From Bursaphelenchus xylophilus (taxonomy: Eukaryota; Nematoda; Chromadorea; Rhabditida; Aphelenchoididae), in NCBI GenBank assembly GCA_904066235.2, contig CAJFCV020000001.1:9909318-9973317 (forward strand): 64,000 nt of DNA, read 5' to 3'. The translations under genes were made by a program, and so were the position numbers. Shown here in pieces: positions 17,701 to 31,492 of the stretch (the stretch's first letter is position 1; each line of letters opens with the position of its first letter). The notes beneath the pieces are model-generated. The model searched no databases and was not told the DNA's origin. It saw only the letters and a program-made list of their open reading frames with translations.

Positions 17701-20700
17701 GCAAAAGAGCTGAAACTTGCCATGCTAAAATCTCAGGCGATTAGCTTTCGAATGGTGTATGTCTTGTCAATTCACTCAGCCATCACTAATTCACTTTTTT
17801 TTAAAACCGGTGTCTAGTATAATATCAGAGTTTTTCGCCCCGTGTCGGCGTAATTTGATTGCAAAAGAGCTGAAACTTGCCATGCTAAAATCTCAGGCGA
17901 TTAGCTTTCGAATGGTGTATGTCTTGTCAATTCACTCCGTCATCACTCATTCACTTTTTTTAAAACCGGTGTCTAGTATAATATCAGAGTTTTTCGCCCA
18001 GTGTCGGCGTAATTTGATTGCAAAAGAGCTGAAACTTGCCATGCTAAAATCTCAGGCGATTAGCTTTCGAATGGTGTATGTCTTGTCAATTCACTCCGTA
18101 ATCACTAATTCACTTTTTTTTAAAACCTGTGTCTAGTGTAATATCAGAGTTTTTCGCCCAGTGTCGGCGTAATTTGATTGCAAAAGAGCTGAAACTTGCC
18201 ATGCTAAAATCTCAGGCGATTAGCTTTCGAATGGTGTATGTCTTGTCAATTCACTCCGTCATCACTCATTCACTTTTTTTAAAACCGGTGTCTAGTATAA
18301 TATCAGAGTTTTTCGCCCAGTGTCGGCGTAATTTGATTGCAAAAGAGCTGAAACTTGCCATGCTAAAATCTCAGGCGATTAGCTTTCGAATGGTGTATGT
18401 CTTGTCAATTCACTCCGTCATCACTCATTCACTTTTTTTCAAAACCGGTGTCTAGTATAATATCAGAGTTTTTCGCCCAGTGTCGGCGTAATTTGATTGC
18501 AAAAGAGCTGAAACTTGCCGTGCTAAAATCTCAGGCGATTAGCTTTCGAATGGTGTATGTCTTGTCAATTCACTCCGTCATCACTAATTCACCTTTTTTC
18601 AAAACCGGTGTCTAGTATAATATCAGAGTTTTTCGCCCAGTGTCGGCGTAATTTGATTGCAAAAGAGCTGAAACTTGCCATGCTAAAATCTCAGGCGATT
18701 AGCTTTCGAATGGTGTATGTCTTGTCAATTCACTCCGTCATCACTCATTCACTTTTTTTAAAACCGGTGTCTAGTATAATATCAGAGTTTTTCGCCCAGT
18801 GTCGGCGTAATTTGATTGCAAAAGAGCTGAAACTTGCCGTGCTAAAATCTCAGGCGATTAGCTTTCGAATGGTGTATGTCTTGTCAATTCACTCCGTCAT
18901 CACTAATTCACCTTTTTTCAAAACCGGTGTCTAGTATAATATCAGAGTTTTTCGCCCAGTGTCGGCGTAATTTGATTGCAAAAGAGCTGAAACTTGCCAT
19001 GCTAAAATCTCAGGCGATTAGCTTTCGAATGGTGTATGTCTTGTCAATTCACTCAGCCATCACTAATTCACTTTTTTTTAAAACCGGTGTCTAGTATAAT
19101 ATCAGAGTTTTTCGCCCCGTGTCGGCGTAATTTGATTGCAAAAGAGCTGAAACTTGCCATGCTAAAATCTCAGGCGATTAGCTTTCGAATGGTGTATGTC
19201 TTGTCAATTCACTCCGTCATCACTCATTCACTTTTTTTTAAAACCGGTGTCTAGTATAATATCAGAGTTTTTCGCCCAGTGTCGGCGTAATTTGATTGCA
19301 AAAGAGCTGAAACTTGCCATGCTAAAATCTCAGGCGATTAGCTTTCGAATGGTGTATGTCTTGTCAATTCACTCCGTAATCACTAATTCACTTTTTTTTA
19401 AAACCTGTGTCTAGTGTAATATCAGAGTTTTTCGCCCAGTGTCGGCGTAATTTGATTGCAAAAGAGCTGAAACTTGCCATGCTAAAATCTCAGGAGGTTA
19501 CCTTTCGAACGGTGTATGTCTTGTCAATTCACTCCGTAATCACTAATTCACTTTTTTTTAAAACCGGTGTCTAGTATAATATCAGAGTTTTTCGCCCCGT
19601 GTCGGCGTAATTTGATTCCAAAAAAGCTGAAACTTGCCATGCTAAAATCTCAGGCGATTAGCTTTCGAATGGTGTATGTCTTGTCAATTCACTCCGTAAT
19701 CACTAATTCACTTTTTTTTAAAACCTGTGTCTAGTGTAATATCAGAGTTTTTCGCCCAGTGTCGGCGTAATTTGATTCCAAAAAAGCTGAAACTTGCCAT
19801 GCTAAAATCTCAGGCGATTAGCTTTCGAATGGTGTATGTCTTGTCAATTCACTCCGTCATCACTAATTCACCTTTTTTCAAAACCGGTGTCTAGTATAAT
19901 ATCAGAGTTTTTCGCCCAGTGTCGGCGTAATTTGATTGCAAAAGAGCTGAAACTTGCCGTGCTAAAATCTCAGGCGATTAGCTTTCGAATGGTGTATGTC
20001 TTGTCAATTCACTCTGCCATCACTAATTCACTTTTTTTTAAAACCGGTGTCTAGTATAATATCAGAGTTTTTCGCCCCGTGTCGGCGTAATTTGATTCCA
20101 AAAAAGCTGAAACTTGCCATGCTAAAATCTCAGGCGATTAGCTTTCGAATGGTGTATGTCTTGTCAATTCACTCCGTCATCACTAATTCACCTTTTTTCA
20201 AAACCGGTGTCTAGTATAATATCAGAGTTTTTCGCCCAGTGTCGGCGTAATTTGATTGCAAAAGAGCTGAAACTTGCCACGCTAAAATCTCAGGCGATTA
20301 GCTTTCGAATGGTGTATGTCTTGTCAATTCACTCCGTCATCACTAATTCACCTTTTTTCAAAACCGGTGTCTAGTATAATATCAGAGTTTTTCGCCCAGT
20401 GTCGGCGTAATTTGATTGCAAAAGAGCTGAAACTTGCCATGCTAAAATCTCAGGCGATTAGCTTTCGAATGGTGTATGTCTTGTCAATTCACTCCGTCAT
20501 CACTCATTCACTTTTTTTTAAAACCGGTGTCTAGTATAATATCAGAGTTTTTCGCCCAGTGTCGGCGTAATTTGATTGCAAAAGAGCTGAAACTTGCCAT
20601 GCTAAAATCTCAGGCGATTAGCTTTCGAATGGTGTATGTCTTGTCAATTCACTCCGTAATCACTAATTCACTTTTTTTTAAAACCTGTGTCTAGTGTAAT

Positions 20701-23700
20701 ATCAGAGTTTTTCGCCCAGTGTCGGCGTAATTTGATTGCAAAAGAGCTGAAACTTGCCATGCTAAAATCTCAGGCGATTAGCTTTCGAATGGTGTATGTC
20801 TTGTCAATTCACTCCTTCATGACTAATTCACTTTTTTTTTTAAACCGGTGTCTAGTATAATATCAGAGTTTTTCGCCCAGTGTCGGCGTAATTTGATTGC
20901 AAAAGAGCTGAAACTTGCCATGCTAAAATCTCAGGCGATTAGCTTTCGAATGGTGTATGTCTTGTCAATTCACTCTGCCATCACTAATTCACTTTTTTTA
21001 AAACCGGTGTCTAGTATAATATCAGAGTTTTTCGCCCAGTGTCGGCGTAATTTGATTGCAAAAGAGCTGAAACTTGCCATGCTAAAATCTCAGGAGGTTA
21101 CCTTTCGAACGGTGTATGTCTTGTCAATTCACTCCGTAATCACTAATTCACTTTTTTTTAAAACCTGTGTCTAGTGTAATATCAGAGTTTTTCGCCCAGT
21201 GTCGGCGTAATTTGATTGCAAAAGAGCTGAAACTTGCCATGCTAAAATCTCAGGCGATTAGCTTTCGAATGGTGTATGTCTTGTCAATTCACTCCTTCAT
21301 GACTAATTCACTTTTTTTTAAACCGGTGTCTAGTATAATATCAGAGTTTTTCGCCCAGTGTCGGCGTAATTTGATTGCAAAAGAGCTGAAACTTGCCATG
21401 CTAAAATCTCAGGCGATTAGCTTTCGAATGGTGTATGTCTTGTCAATTCACTCTGCCATCACTAATTCACTTTTTTTTAAAACCGGTGTCTAGTATAATA
21501 TCAGAGTTTTTCGCCCAGTGTCGGCGTAATTTGATTGCAAAAGAGCTGAAACTTGCCATGCTAAAATCTCAGGAGGTTACCTTTCGAACGGTGTATGTCT
21601 TGTCAATTCACTCCGTCATCACTAATTCACTTTTTTTTAAAACCGGTGTCTAGTATAATATCAGAGTTTTTCGCCCCGTGTCGGCGTAATTTGATTCCAA
21701 AAAAGCTGAAACTTGCCATGCTAAAATCTCAGGCGATTAGCTTTCGAATGGTGTATGTCTTGTCAATTCACTCCGTCATCACTAATTCACCTTTTTTCAA
21801 AACCGGTGTCTAGTATAATATCAGAGTTTTTCGCCCAGTGTCGGCGTAATTTGATTGCAAAAGAGCTGAAACTTGCCATGCTAAAATCTCAGGCGATTAG
21901 CTTTCGAATGGTGTATGTCTTGTCAATTCACTCTGCCATCACTAATTCACTTTTTTTTAAAACCGGTGTCTAGTATAATATCAGAGTTTTTCGCCCCGTG
22001 TCGGCGTAATTTGATTCCAAAAAAGCTGAAACTTGCCATGCTAAAATCTCAGGCGATTAGCTTTCGAATGGTGTATGTCTTGTCAATTCACTCCGTCATC
22101 ACTAATTCACCTTTTTTCAAAACCGGTGTCTAGTATAATATCAGAGTTTTTAGCCCAGTGTCGGCGTAATTTGATTGCAAAAGAGCGGAAACTTGCCATG
22201 CTAAAATCTCAGGCGATTAGCTTTCGAATGGTGTATGTCTTGTCAATTCACTCCGTCATCACTAATTCACTTTTTTTAAAACCTGTGTCTAGTGTAATAT
22301 CAGAGTTTTTCGCCCAGTGTCGGCGTAATTTGATTGCAAAAGAGCTGAAACTTGCCATGCTAAAATCTCAGGCGATTAGCTTTCGAATGGTGTATGTCTT
22401 GTCAATTCACTCCGTCATCACTAATTCACCTTTTTTCAAAACCGGTGTCTAGTATAATATCAGAGTTTTTAGCCCAGTGTCGGCGTAATTTGATTGCAAA
22501 AGAGCTGAAACTTGCCATGCTAAAATCTCAGGCGATTAGCTTTCGAATGGTGTATGTCTTGTCAATTCACTCCGTCATCACTAATTCACCTTTTTTCAAA
22601 ACCGGTGTCTAGTATAATATCAGAGTTTTTCGCCCAGTGTCGGCGTAACTTGATTGCAAAAGAGCTGAAACTTGCCATGCTAAAATCTCAGGCGATTAGC
22701 GTTCGAATGGTGTATGTCTTGTCAATTCACTCCGTCATCACTCATTCACTTTTTTTAAAACCGGTGTCTAGTATAATATCAGAGTTTTTCGCCCAGTGTC
22801 GGCGTAATTTGATTGCAAAAGAGCTGAAACTTGCCATGCTAAAATCTCAGGCGGTTAGCTTTCGAATGGTGTATGTCTTGTCAATTCACTCCGTAATCAC
22901 TAATTCACTTTTTTTTAAAACCTGTGTCTAGTGTAATATCAGAGTTTTTCGCCCAGTGTCGGCGTAATTTGATTGCAAAAGAGCTGAAACTTGCCATGCT
23001 AAAATCTCAGGCGATTAGCTTTCGAATGGTGTATGTCTTGTCAATTCACTCCTTCATGACTAATTCACTTTTTTTTAAACCGGTGTCTAGTATAATATCA
23101 GAGTTTTTCGCCCAGTGTCGGCGTAATTTGATTGCAAAAGAGCTGAAACTTGCCATGCTAAAATCTCAGGCGATTAGCTTTCGAATGGTCTATGTCTTGT
23201 CAATTCACTCTGCCATCACTAATTCACTTTTTTTAAAACCGGTGTCTAGTATAATATCAGAGTTTTTCGCCCAGTGTCGGCGTAATTTGATTGCAAAAGA
23301 GCTGAAACTTGCCATGCTAAAATCTCAGGAGGTTACCTTTCGAACGGTGTATGTCTTGTCAATTCACTCCGTCATCACTAATTCACTTTTTTTTAAAACC
23401 GGTGTCTAGTATAATATCAGAGTTTTTCGCCCCGTGTCGGCGTAATTTGATTCCAAAAAAGCTGAAACTTGCCATGCTAAAATCTCAGGCGATTAGCTTT
23501 CGAATGGTGTATGTCTTGTCAATTCACTCTGCCATCACTAATTCACTTTTTTTTAAAACCGGTGTCTAGTATAATATCAGAGTTTTTCGCCCCGTGTCGG
23601 CGTAATTTGATTCCAAAAAAGCTGAAACTTGCCATGCTAAAATCTCAGGCGATTAGCTTTCGAATGGTGTATGTCTTGTCAATTCACTCCGTCATCACTA

Positions 23701-23990
23701 ATTCACCTTTTTTCAAAACCGGTGTCTAGTATAATATCAGAGTTTTTCGCCCAGTGTCGGCGTAATTTGATTGCAAAAGAGCTGAAACTTGCCGTGCTAA
23801 AATCTCAGGCGATTAGCTTTCGAATGGTGTATGTCTTGTCAATTCACTCTGCCATCACTAATTCACTTTTTTTTAAAACCGGTGTCTAGTATAATATCAG
23901 AGTTTTTCGCCCCGTGTCGGCGTAATTTGATTCCAAAAAAGCTGAAACTTGCCATGCTAAAATCTCAGGCGATTAGCTTTCGAATGGTGT

Positions 23991-25323
23991 ATGTCTTGTC
24001 AATTCACTCCGTCATCACTAATTCACCTTTTTTCAAAACCGGTGTCTAGTATAATATCAGAGTTTTTCGCCCAGTGTCGGCGTAATTTGATTGCAAAAAA
24101 GCTGAAACTTGCCATGCTAAAATCTCAGGCGATTAGCTTTCGAATGGTGTATGTCTTGTCAATTCACTCCGTCATCACTCATTCACTTTTTTTAAAACCG
24201 GTGTCTAGTATAATATCAGAGTTTTTCGCCCAGTGTCGGCGTAATTTGATTGCAAAAGAGCTGAAACTTGCCATGCTAAAATCTCAGGCGATTAGCTTTC
24301 GAATGGTGTATGTCTTGTCAATTCACTCAGCCATCACTAATTCACTTTTTTTAAAACCGGTGTCTAGTATAATATCAGAGTTTTTCGCCCCGTGTCGGCG
24401 TAATTTGATTCCAAAAAAGCTGAAACTTGCCATGCTAAAATCTCAGGCGATTAGCTTTCGAATGGTGTATGTCTTGTCAATTCACTCCGTCATCACTCAT
24501 TCACTTTTTTTAAAACCGGTGTCTAGTATAATATCAGAGTTTTTCGCCCAGTGTCGGCGTAATTTGATTGCAAAAGAGCTGAAACTTGCCATGCTAAAAT
24601 CTCAGGCGATTAGCTTTCGAATGGTGTATGTCTTGTCAATTCACTCAGCCATCACTAATTCACCTTTTTTCAAAACCGGTGTCTAGTATAATATCAGAGT
24701 TTTTCGCCCAGTGTCGGCGTAATTTGATTGCAAAAAAGCTGAAACTTGCCATGCTAAAATCTCAGGCGATTAGCTTTCGAATGGTGTATGTCTTGTCAAT
24801 TCACTCCGTCATCACTCATTCACTTTTTTTAAAACCGGTGTCTAGTATAATATCAGAGTTTTTCGCCCAGTGTCGGCGTAATTTGATTGCAAAAGAGCTG
24901 AAACTTGCCATGCTAAAATCTCAGGCGATTAGCTTTCGAATGGTGTATGTCTTGTCAATTCACTCAGCCATCACTAATTCACTTTTTTTAAAACCGGTGT
25001 CTAGTATAATATCAGAGTTTTTCGCCCCGTGTCGGCGTAATTTGATTCCAAAAAAGCTGAAACTTGCCATGCTAAAATCTCAGGCGATTAGCTTTCGAAT
25101 GGTGTATGTCTTGTCAATTCACTCCGTCATCACTCATTCACTTTTTTTAAAACCGGTGTCTAGTATAATATCAGAGTTTTTCGCCCAGTGTCGGCGTAAT
25201 TTGATTGCAAAAGAGCTGAAACTTGCCATGCTAAAATCTCAGGCGATTAGCTTTCGAATGGTGTATGTCTTGTCAATTCACTCAGCCATCACTAATTCAC
25301 CTTTTTTCAAAACCGGTGTCTAG
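23991..25323 (+). repeat. 4-mer higher-order unit (637 bp) in tandem
   Basis: Four consecutive monomers with the same variants (GCAAAAAAG; AGCCATC; CCCCGTG with CCAAAAAAG; GCAAAAGAG) repeat at a 637-bp shift. The translations of the two units are the same along their length, apart from the variant at the first junction. Confidence 0.75.
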
Positions 25324-28300
25324 TATAATATCAGAGTTTTTCGCCCAGTGTCGGCGTAATTTGATTGCAAAAGAGCTGAAACTTGCCATGCTAAAATCTC
25401 AGGCGATTAGCTTTCGAATGGTGTATGTCTTGTCAATTCACTCTGCCATCACTAATTCACTTTTTTTAAAACCGGTGTCTAGTATAATATCAGAGTTTTT
25501 CGCCCAGTGTCGGCGTAATTTGATTGCAAAAGAGCTGAAACTTGCCATGCTAAAATCTCAGGCGATTAGCTTTCGAATGGTGTATGTCTTGTCAATTCAC
25601 TCCGTCATCACTAATTCACCTTTTTTCAAAACCGGTGTCTAGTATAATATCAGAGTTTTTCGCCCAGTGTCGGCGTAATTTGATTGCAAAAGAGCTGAAA
25701 CTTGCCATGCTAAAATCTCAGACGATTAGCTTTCGAACGGTGTATGTCTTGTCAATTCACTCCGTCATCACTAATTCACCTTTTTTCAAAACCGGTGCCT
25801 AGTATAATATCAGAGTTTTTCGCCCAGTGTCGGCGTAATTTGATTGCAAAAAAGCTGAAACTTGCCATGCTAAAATCTCAGGCGATTAGCTTTCGAATGG
25901 TGTATGTCTCGTCAATTCACTCCGTCATCACTCATTCACTTTTTTTAAAACCGGTGTCTAGTATAATATCAGAGTTTTTCGCCCAGTGTCGGCGTAATTT
26001 GATTGCAAAAAAGCTGAAACTTGCCATGCTAAAATCTCAGGCGATTAGCTTTCGAATGGTGTATGTCTTGTCAATTCACTCCGTCATCACTCATTCACTT
26101 TTTTTAAAACCGGTGTCTAGTATAATATCAGAGTTTTTCGCCCAGTGTCGGCGTAATTTGATTGCAAAAGAGCTGAAACTTGCCATGCTAAAATCTCAGG
26201 CGATTAGCTTTCGAATGGTGTATGTCTTGTCAATTCACTCAGCCATCACTAATTCACTTTTTTTAAAACCGGTGTCTAGTATAATATCAGAGTTTTTCGC
26301 CCAGTGTCGGCGTAATTTGATTGCAAAAAAGCTGAAACTTGCCATGCTAAAATCTCAGGCGATTAGCTTTCGCACGGTGTATGTCTTGTCAATTCACTCC
26401 GTCATCACTAATTCACCTTTTTTCAAAACCGGTGTCTAGTATAATATCAGAGTTTTTCGCCCAGTGTCGGCGTAATTTGATTGCAAAAAAGCTGAAACTT
26501 GCCATGCTAAAATCTCAGGCGATTAGCTTTCGAATGGTGTATGTCTTGTCAATTCACTCCGTCATCACTCATTCACTTTTTTTAAAACCGGTGTCTAGTA
26601 TAATATCAGAGTTTTTCGCCCAGTGTCGGCGTAATTTGATTGCAAAAGAGCTGAAACTTGCCAGGCTAAAATCTCAGGCGATTAGCTTTCGAATGGTGTA
26701 TGTCTTGTCAATTCACTCCGTCATCACTAATTCACCTTTTTTCAAAACCGGTGTCTAGTATAATATCAGAGTTTTTCGCCCAGTGTCGGCGTAATTTGAT
26801 TGCAAAAGAGCTGAAACTTGCCATGCTAAAATCTCAGACGATTAGCTTTCGAACGGTGTATGTCTTGTCAATTCACTCCGTCATCACTAATTCACCTTTT
26901 TTCAAAACCGGTGCCTAGTATAATATCAGAGTTTTTCGCCCAGTGTCGGCGTAATTTGATTGCAAAAAAGCTGAAACTTGCCATGCTAAAATCTCAGGCG
27001 ATTAGCTTTCGAATGGTGTATGTCTTGTCAATTCACTCCGTCATCACTCATTCACTTTTTTTAAAACCGGTGTCTAGTATAATATCAGAGTTTTTCGCCC
27101 AGTGTCGGCGTAATTTGATTGCAAAAAAGCTGAAACTTGCCATGCTAAAATCTCAGGCGATTAGCTTTCGAATGGTGTATGTCTTGTCAATTCACTCCGT
27201 CATCACTCATTCACTTTTTTTAAAACCGGTGTCTAGTATAATATCAGAGTTTTTCGCCCAGTGTCGGCGTAATTTGATTGCAAAAGAGCTGAAACTTGCC
27301 ATGCTAAAATCTCAGGCGATTAGCTTTCGAATGGTGTATGTCTTGTCAATTCACTCCGTCATCACTCATTCACTTTTTTTAAAACCGGTGTCTAGTATAA
27401 TATCAGAGTTTTTCGCCCAGTGTCGGCGTAATTTGATTGCAAAAAAGCTGAAACTTGCCATGCTAAAATCTCAGGCGATTAGCTTTCGAATGGTGTATGT
27501 CTTGTCAATTCACTCCGTCATCACTCATTCACTTTTTTTAAAACCGGTGTCTAGTATAATATCAGAGTTTTTCGCCCAGTGTCGGCGTAATTTGATTGCA
27601 AAAGAGCTGAAACTTGCCAGGCTAAAATCTCAGGCGATTAGCTTTCGAATGGTGTATGTCTTGTCAATTCACTCCGTCATCACTAATTCACCTTTTTTCA
27701 AAACCGGTGTCTAGTATAATATCAGAGTTTTTCGCCCAGTGTCGGCGTAATTTGATTGCAAAAGAGCTGAAACTTGCCATGCTAAAATCTCAGACGATTA
27801 GCTTTCGAACGGTGTATGTCTTGTCAATTCACTCCGTCATCACTAATTCACCTTTTTTCAAAACCGGTGCCTAGTATAATATCAGAGTTTTTCGCCCAGT
27901 GTCGGCGTAATTTGATTGCAAAAGAGCTGAAACTTGCCATGCTAAAATCTCAGGCGATTAGCTTTCGAATGGTGTATGTCTTGTCAATTCACTCCGTCAT
28001 CACTCATTCACTTTTTTTAAAACCGGTGTCTAGTATAATATCAGAGTTTTTCGCCCAGTGTCGGCGTAATTTGATTGCAAAAAAGCTGAAACTTGCCATG
28101 CTAAAATCTCAGGCGATTAGCTTTCGAATGGTGTATGTCTTGTCAATTCACTCCGTCATCACTCATTCACTTTTTTTTAAAACCGGTGTCTAGTATAATA
28201 TCAGAGTTTTTCGCCCAGTGTCGGCGTAATTTGATTGCAAAAGAGCTGAAACTTGCCAGGCTAAAATCTCAGGCGATTAGCTTTCGAATGGTGTATGTCT

Positions 28301-31300
28301 TGTCAATTCACTCCGTCATCACTAATTCACCTTTTTTCAAAACCGGTGTCTAGTATAATATCAGAGTTTTTCGCCCAGTGTCGGCGTAATTTGATTGCAA
28401 AAGAGCTGAAACTTGCCATGCTAAAATCTCAGACGATTAGCTTTCGAACGGTGTATGTCTTGTCAATTCACTCCGTCATCACTAATTCACCTTTTTTCAA
28501 AACCGGTGCCTAGTATAATATCAGAGTTTTTCGCCCAGTGTCGGCGTAATTTGATTGCAAAAAAGCTGAAACTTGCCATGCTAAAATCTCAGGCGATTAG
28601 CTTTCGAATGGTGTATGTCTTGTCAATTCACTCCGTCATCACTAATTCACCTTTTTTCAAAACCGGTGTCTAGTATAATATCAGAGTTTTTCGCCCAGTG
28701 TCGGCGTAATTTGATTGCAAAAGAGCTGAAACTTGCCATGCTAAAATCTCAGGCGATTAGCTTTCGAATGGTGTATGTCTTGTCAATTCACTCCTTCATG
28801 ACTAATTCACTTTTTTTTAAAACCGGTGTCTAGTATAATATCAGAGTTTTTCGCCCAGTGTCGGCGTAATTTGATTGCAAAAGAGTTGAAACTTGCCATG
28901 CTAAAATCTCAGGCGATTAGCTTTCGAATGGTGTATGTCTTGTCAATTCACTCTGCCATCACTAATTCACTTTTTTTAAAACCGGTGTCTAGTATAATAT
29001 CAGAGTTTTTCGCCCAGTGTCGGCGTAATTTGATTGCAAAAGAGCTGAAACTTGCCATGCTAAAATCTCAGGAGGTTACCTTTCGAACGGTGTATGTCTT
29101 GTCAATTCACTCCGTCATCACTAATTCACCTTTTTTCAAAACCGGTGTCTAGTATAATATCAGAGTTTTTCGCCCAGTGTCGGCGTAATTTGATTGCAAA
29201 AGAGCTGAAACTTGCCATGCTAAAATCTCAGGCGATTAGCTTTCGAATGGTGTATGTCTTGTCAATTCACTCCTTCATGACTAATTCACTTTTTTTTAAA
29301 ACCGGTGTCTAGTATAATATCATAGTTTTTCGCCCAGTGTCGGCGTAATTTGATTGCAAAAGAGCTGAAACTTGCCACGCTAAAATCTCAGGCGATTAGC
29401 TTTCGAATGGTGTATGTCTTGTCAATTCACTCTGCCATCACTAATTCACCTTTTTTCAAAACCGGTGTCTAGTATAATATCAGAGTTTTTCGCCCAGTGT
29501 CGGCGTAATTTGATTGCAAAAGAGCTGAAACTTGCCATGCTAAAATCTCAGGCGATTAGCTTTCGAATGGTGTATGTCTTGTCAATTCACTCTGCCATCA
29601 CTAATTCACCTTTTTTCAAAACCGGTGTCTAGTATAATATCAGAGTTTTTCGCCCAGTGTCGGCGTAATTTGATCGCAAAAGAGCTGAAACTTGCCATGC
29701 TAAAATCTCAGGCGATTACCTTTCGAACGGTGTATGTCTTGTCAATTCACTCCGTCATCACTAATTCACCTTTTTTCAAAACCGGTGTCTAGTATAATAT
29801 CAGAGTTTTTCGCCCAGTGTCGGCGTAATTTGATTGCAAAAGAGCTGAAACTTGCCATGCTAAAATCTCAGGCGATTAGCTTTCGAATGGTGTATGTCTT
29901 GTCAATTCACTCCTTCATGACTAATTCACTTTTTTTTAAAACCGGTGTCTAGTATAATATCAGAGTTTTTCGCCCCGTGTCGGCGTAATTTGATTCCAAA
30001 AAAGCTGAAACTTGCCATGCTAAAATCCCAGGCGATTAGCTTTCGAATGGTGTATGTCTTGTCAATTCACTCTGCCATCACTAATTCACTTTTTTTAAAA
30101 CCGGTGTCTAGTATAATATCAGAGTTTTTCGCCCAGTGTCGGCGTAATTTGATTGCAAAAGAGCTGAAACTTGCCATGCTAAAATCTCAGGCGATTAGCT
30201 TTCGAATGGTGTATGTCTTGTCAATTCACTCTGCCATCACTAATTCACCTTTTTTCAAAACCGGTGTCTAGTATAATATCAGAGTTTTTCGCCCAGTGTC
30301 GGCGTAATTTGATTGCAAAAGAGCTGAAACTTGCCATGCTAAAATCTCAGGCGATTACCTTTCGAACGGTGTATGTCTTGTCAATTCACTCCGTCATCAC
30401 TAATTCACCTTTTTTCAAAACCGGTGTCTAGTATAATATCAGAGTTTTTCGCCCAGTGTCGGCGTAATTTGATAGCAAAAGAGCTGAAACTTGCCATGCT
30501 AAAATCTCAGGCGATTAGCTTTCGAATGGTGTATGTCTTGTCAATTCACTCCTGTCATGACTAATTCACTTTTTTTAAAACCGGTGTCTAGTATAATATC
30601 AGAGTTTTTCGCCCAGTGTCGGCGTAATTTGATTGCAAAAGAGCTGAAACTTGCCATGCTAAAATCTCAGGCGATTAGCTTTCGAATGGTGTATGTCTTG
30701 TCAATTCACTCCGTCATCACTAATTCACCTTTTTTTAAAACCGGTGTCTAGTATAATATCAGAGTTTTTCGCCCAGTGTCGGCGTAATTTGATTGCAAAA
30801 GAGCTGAAACTTGCCATGCTAAAATCTCAGGCGATTACCTTTCGAACGGTGTATGTCTTGTCAATTCACTCCTGTCATCACTAATTCACTTTTTTTAAAA
30901 CCGGTGTCTAGTATAATATCAGAGTTTTTCGCCCAGTGTCGGCGTAATTTGATTGCAAAAGAGCTGAAACTTGCCATGCTAAAATCTCAGGCGATTAGCT
31001 TTCGAATGGTGTATGTCTTGTCAATTCACTCCGTCATCACTAATTCACCTTTTTTCAAAACCGGTGTCTAGTATAATATCAGAGTTTTTCGCCCAGTGTC
31101 GGCGTAATTTGATTGCAAAAAAGCTGAAACTTGCCATGCTAAAATCTCAGGCGATTAGCTTTCGAACGGTGTATGTCTTGTCAATTCACTCCTGTCATCA
31201 CTAATTCACTTTTTTTAAAACCGGTGTCTAGTATAATATCAGAGTTTTTCGCCCAGTGTCGGCGTAATTTGATTGCAAAAGAGCTGAAACTTGCCATGCT

Positions 31301-31492
31301 AAAATCTCAGGCGATTAGCTTTCGAATGGTGTATGTCTTGTCAATTCACTCCGTCATCACTAATTCACCTTTTTTTAAAACCGGTGTCTAGTATAATATC
31401 AGAGTTTTTCGCCCAGTGTCGGCGTAATTTGATTGCAAAAGAGCTGAAACTTGCCATGCTAAAATCTCAGGCGATTAGCTTTCGAATGGTGT

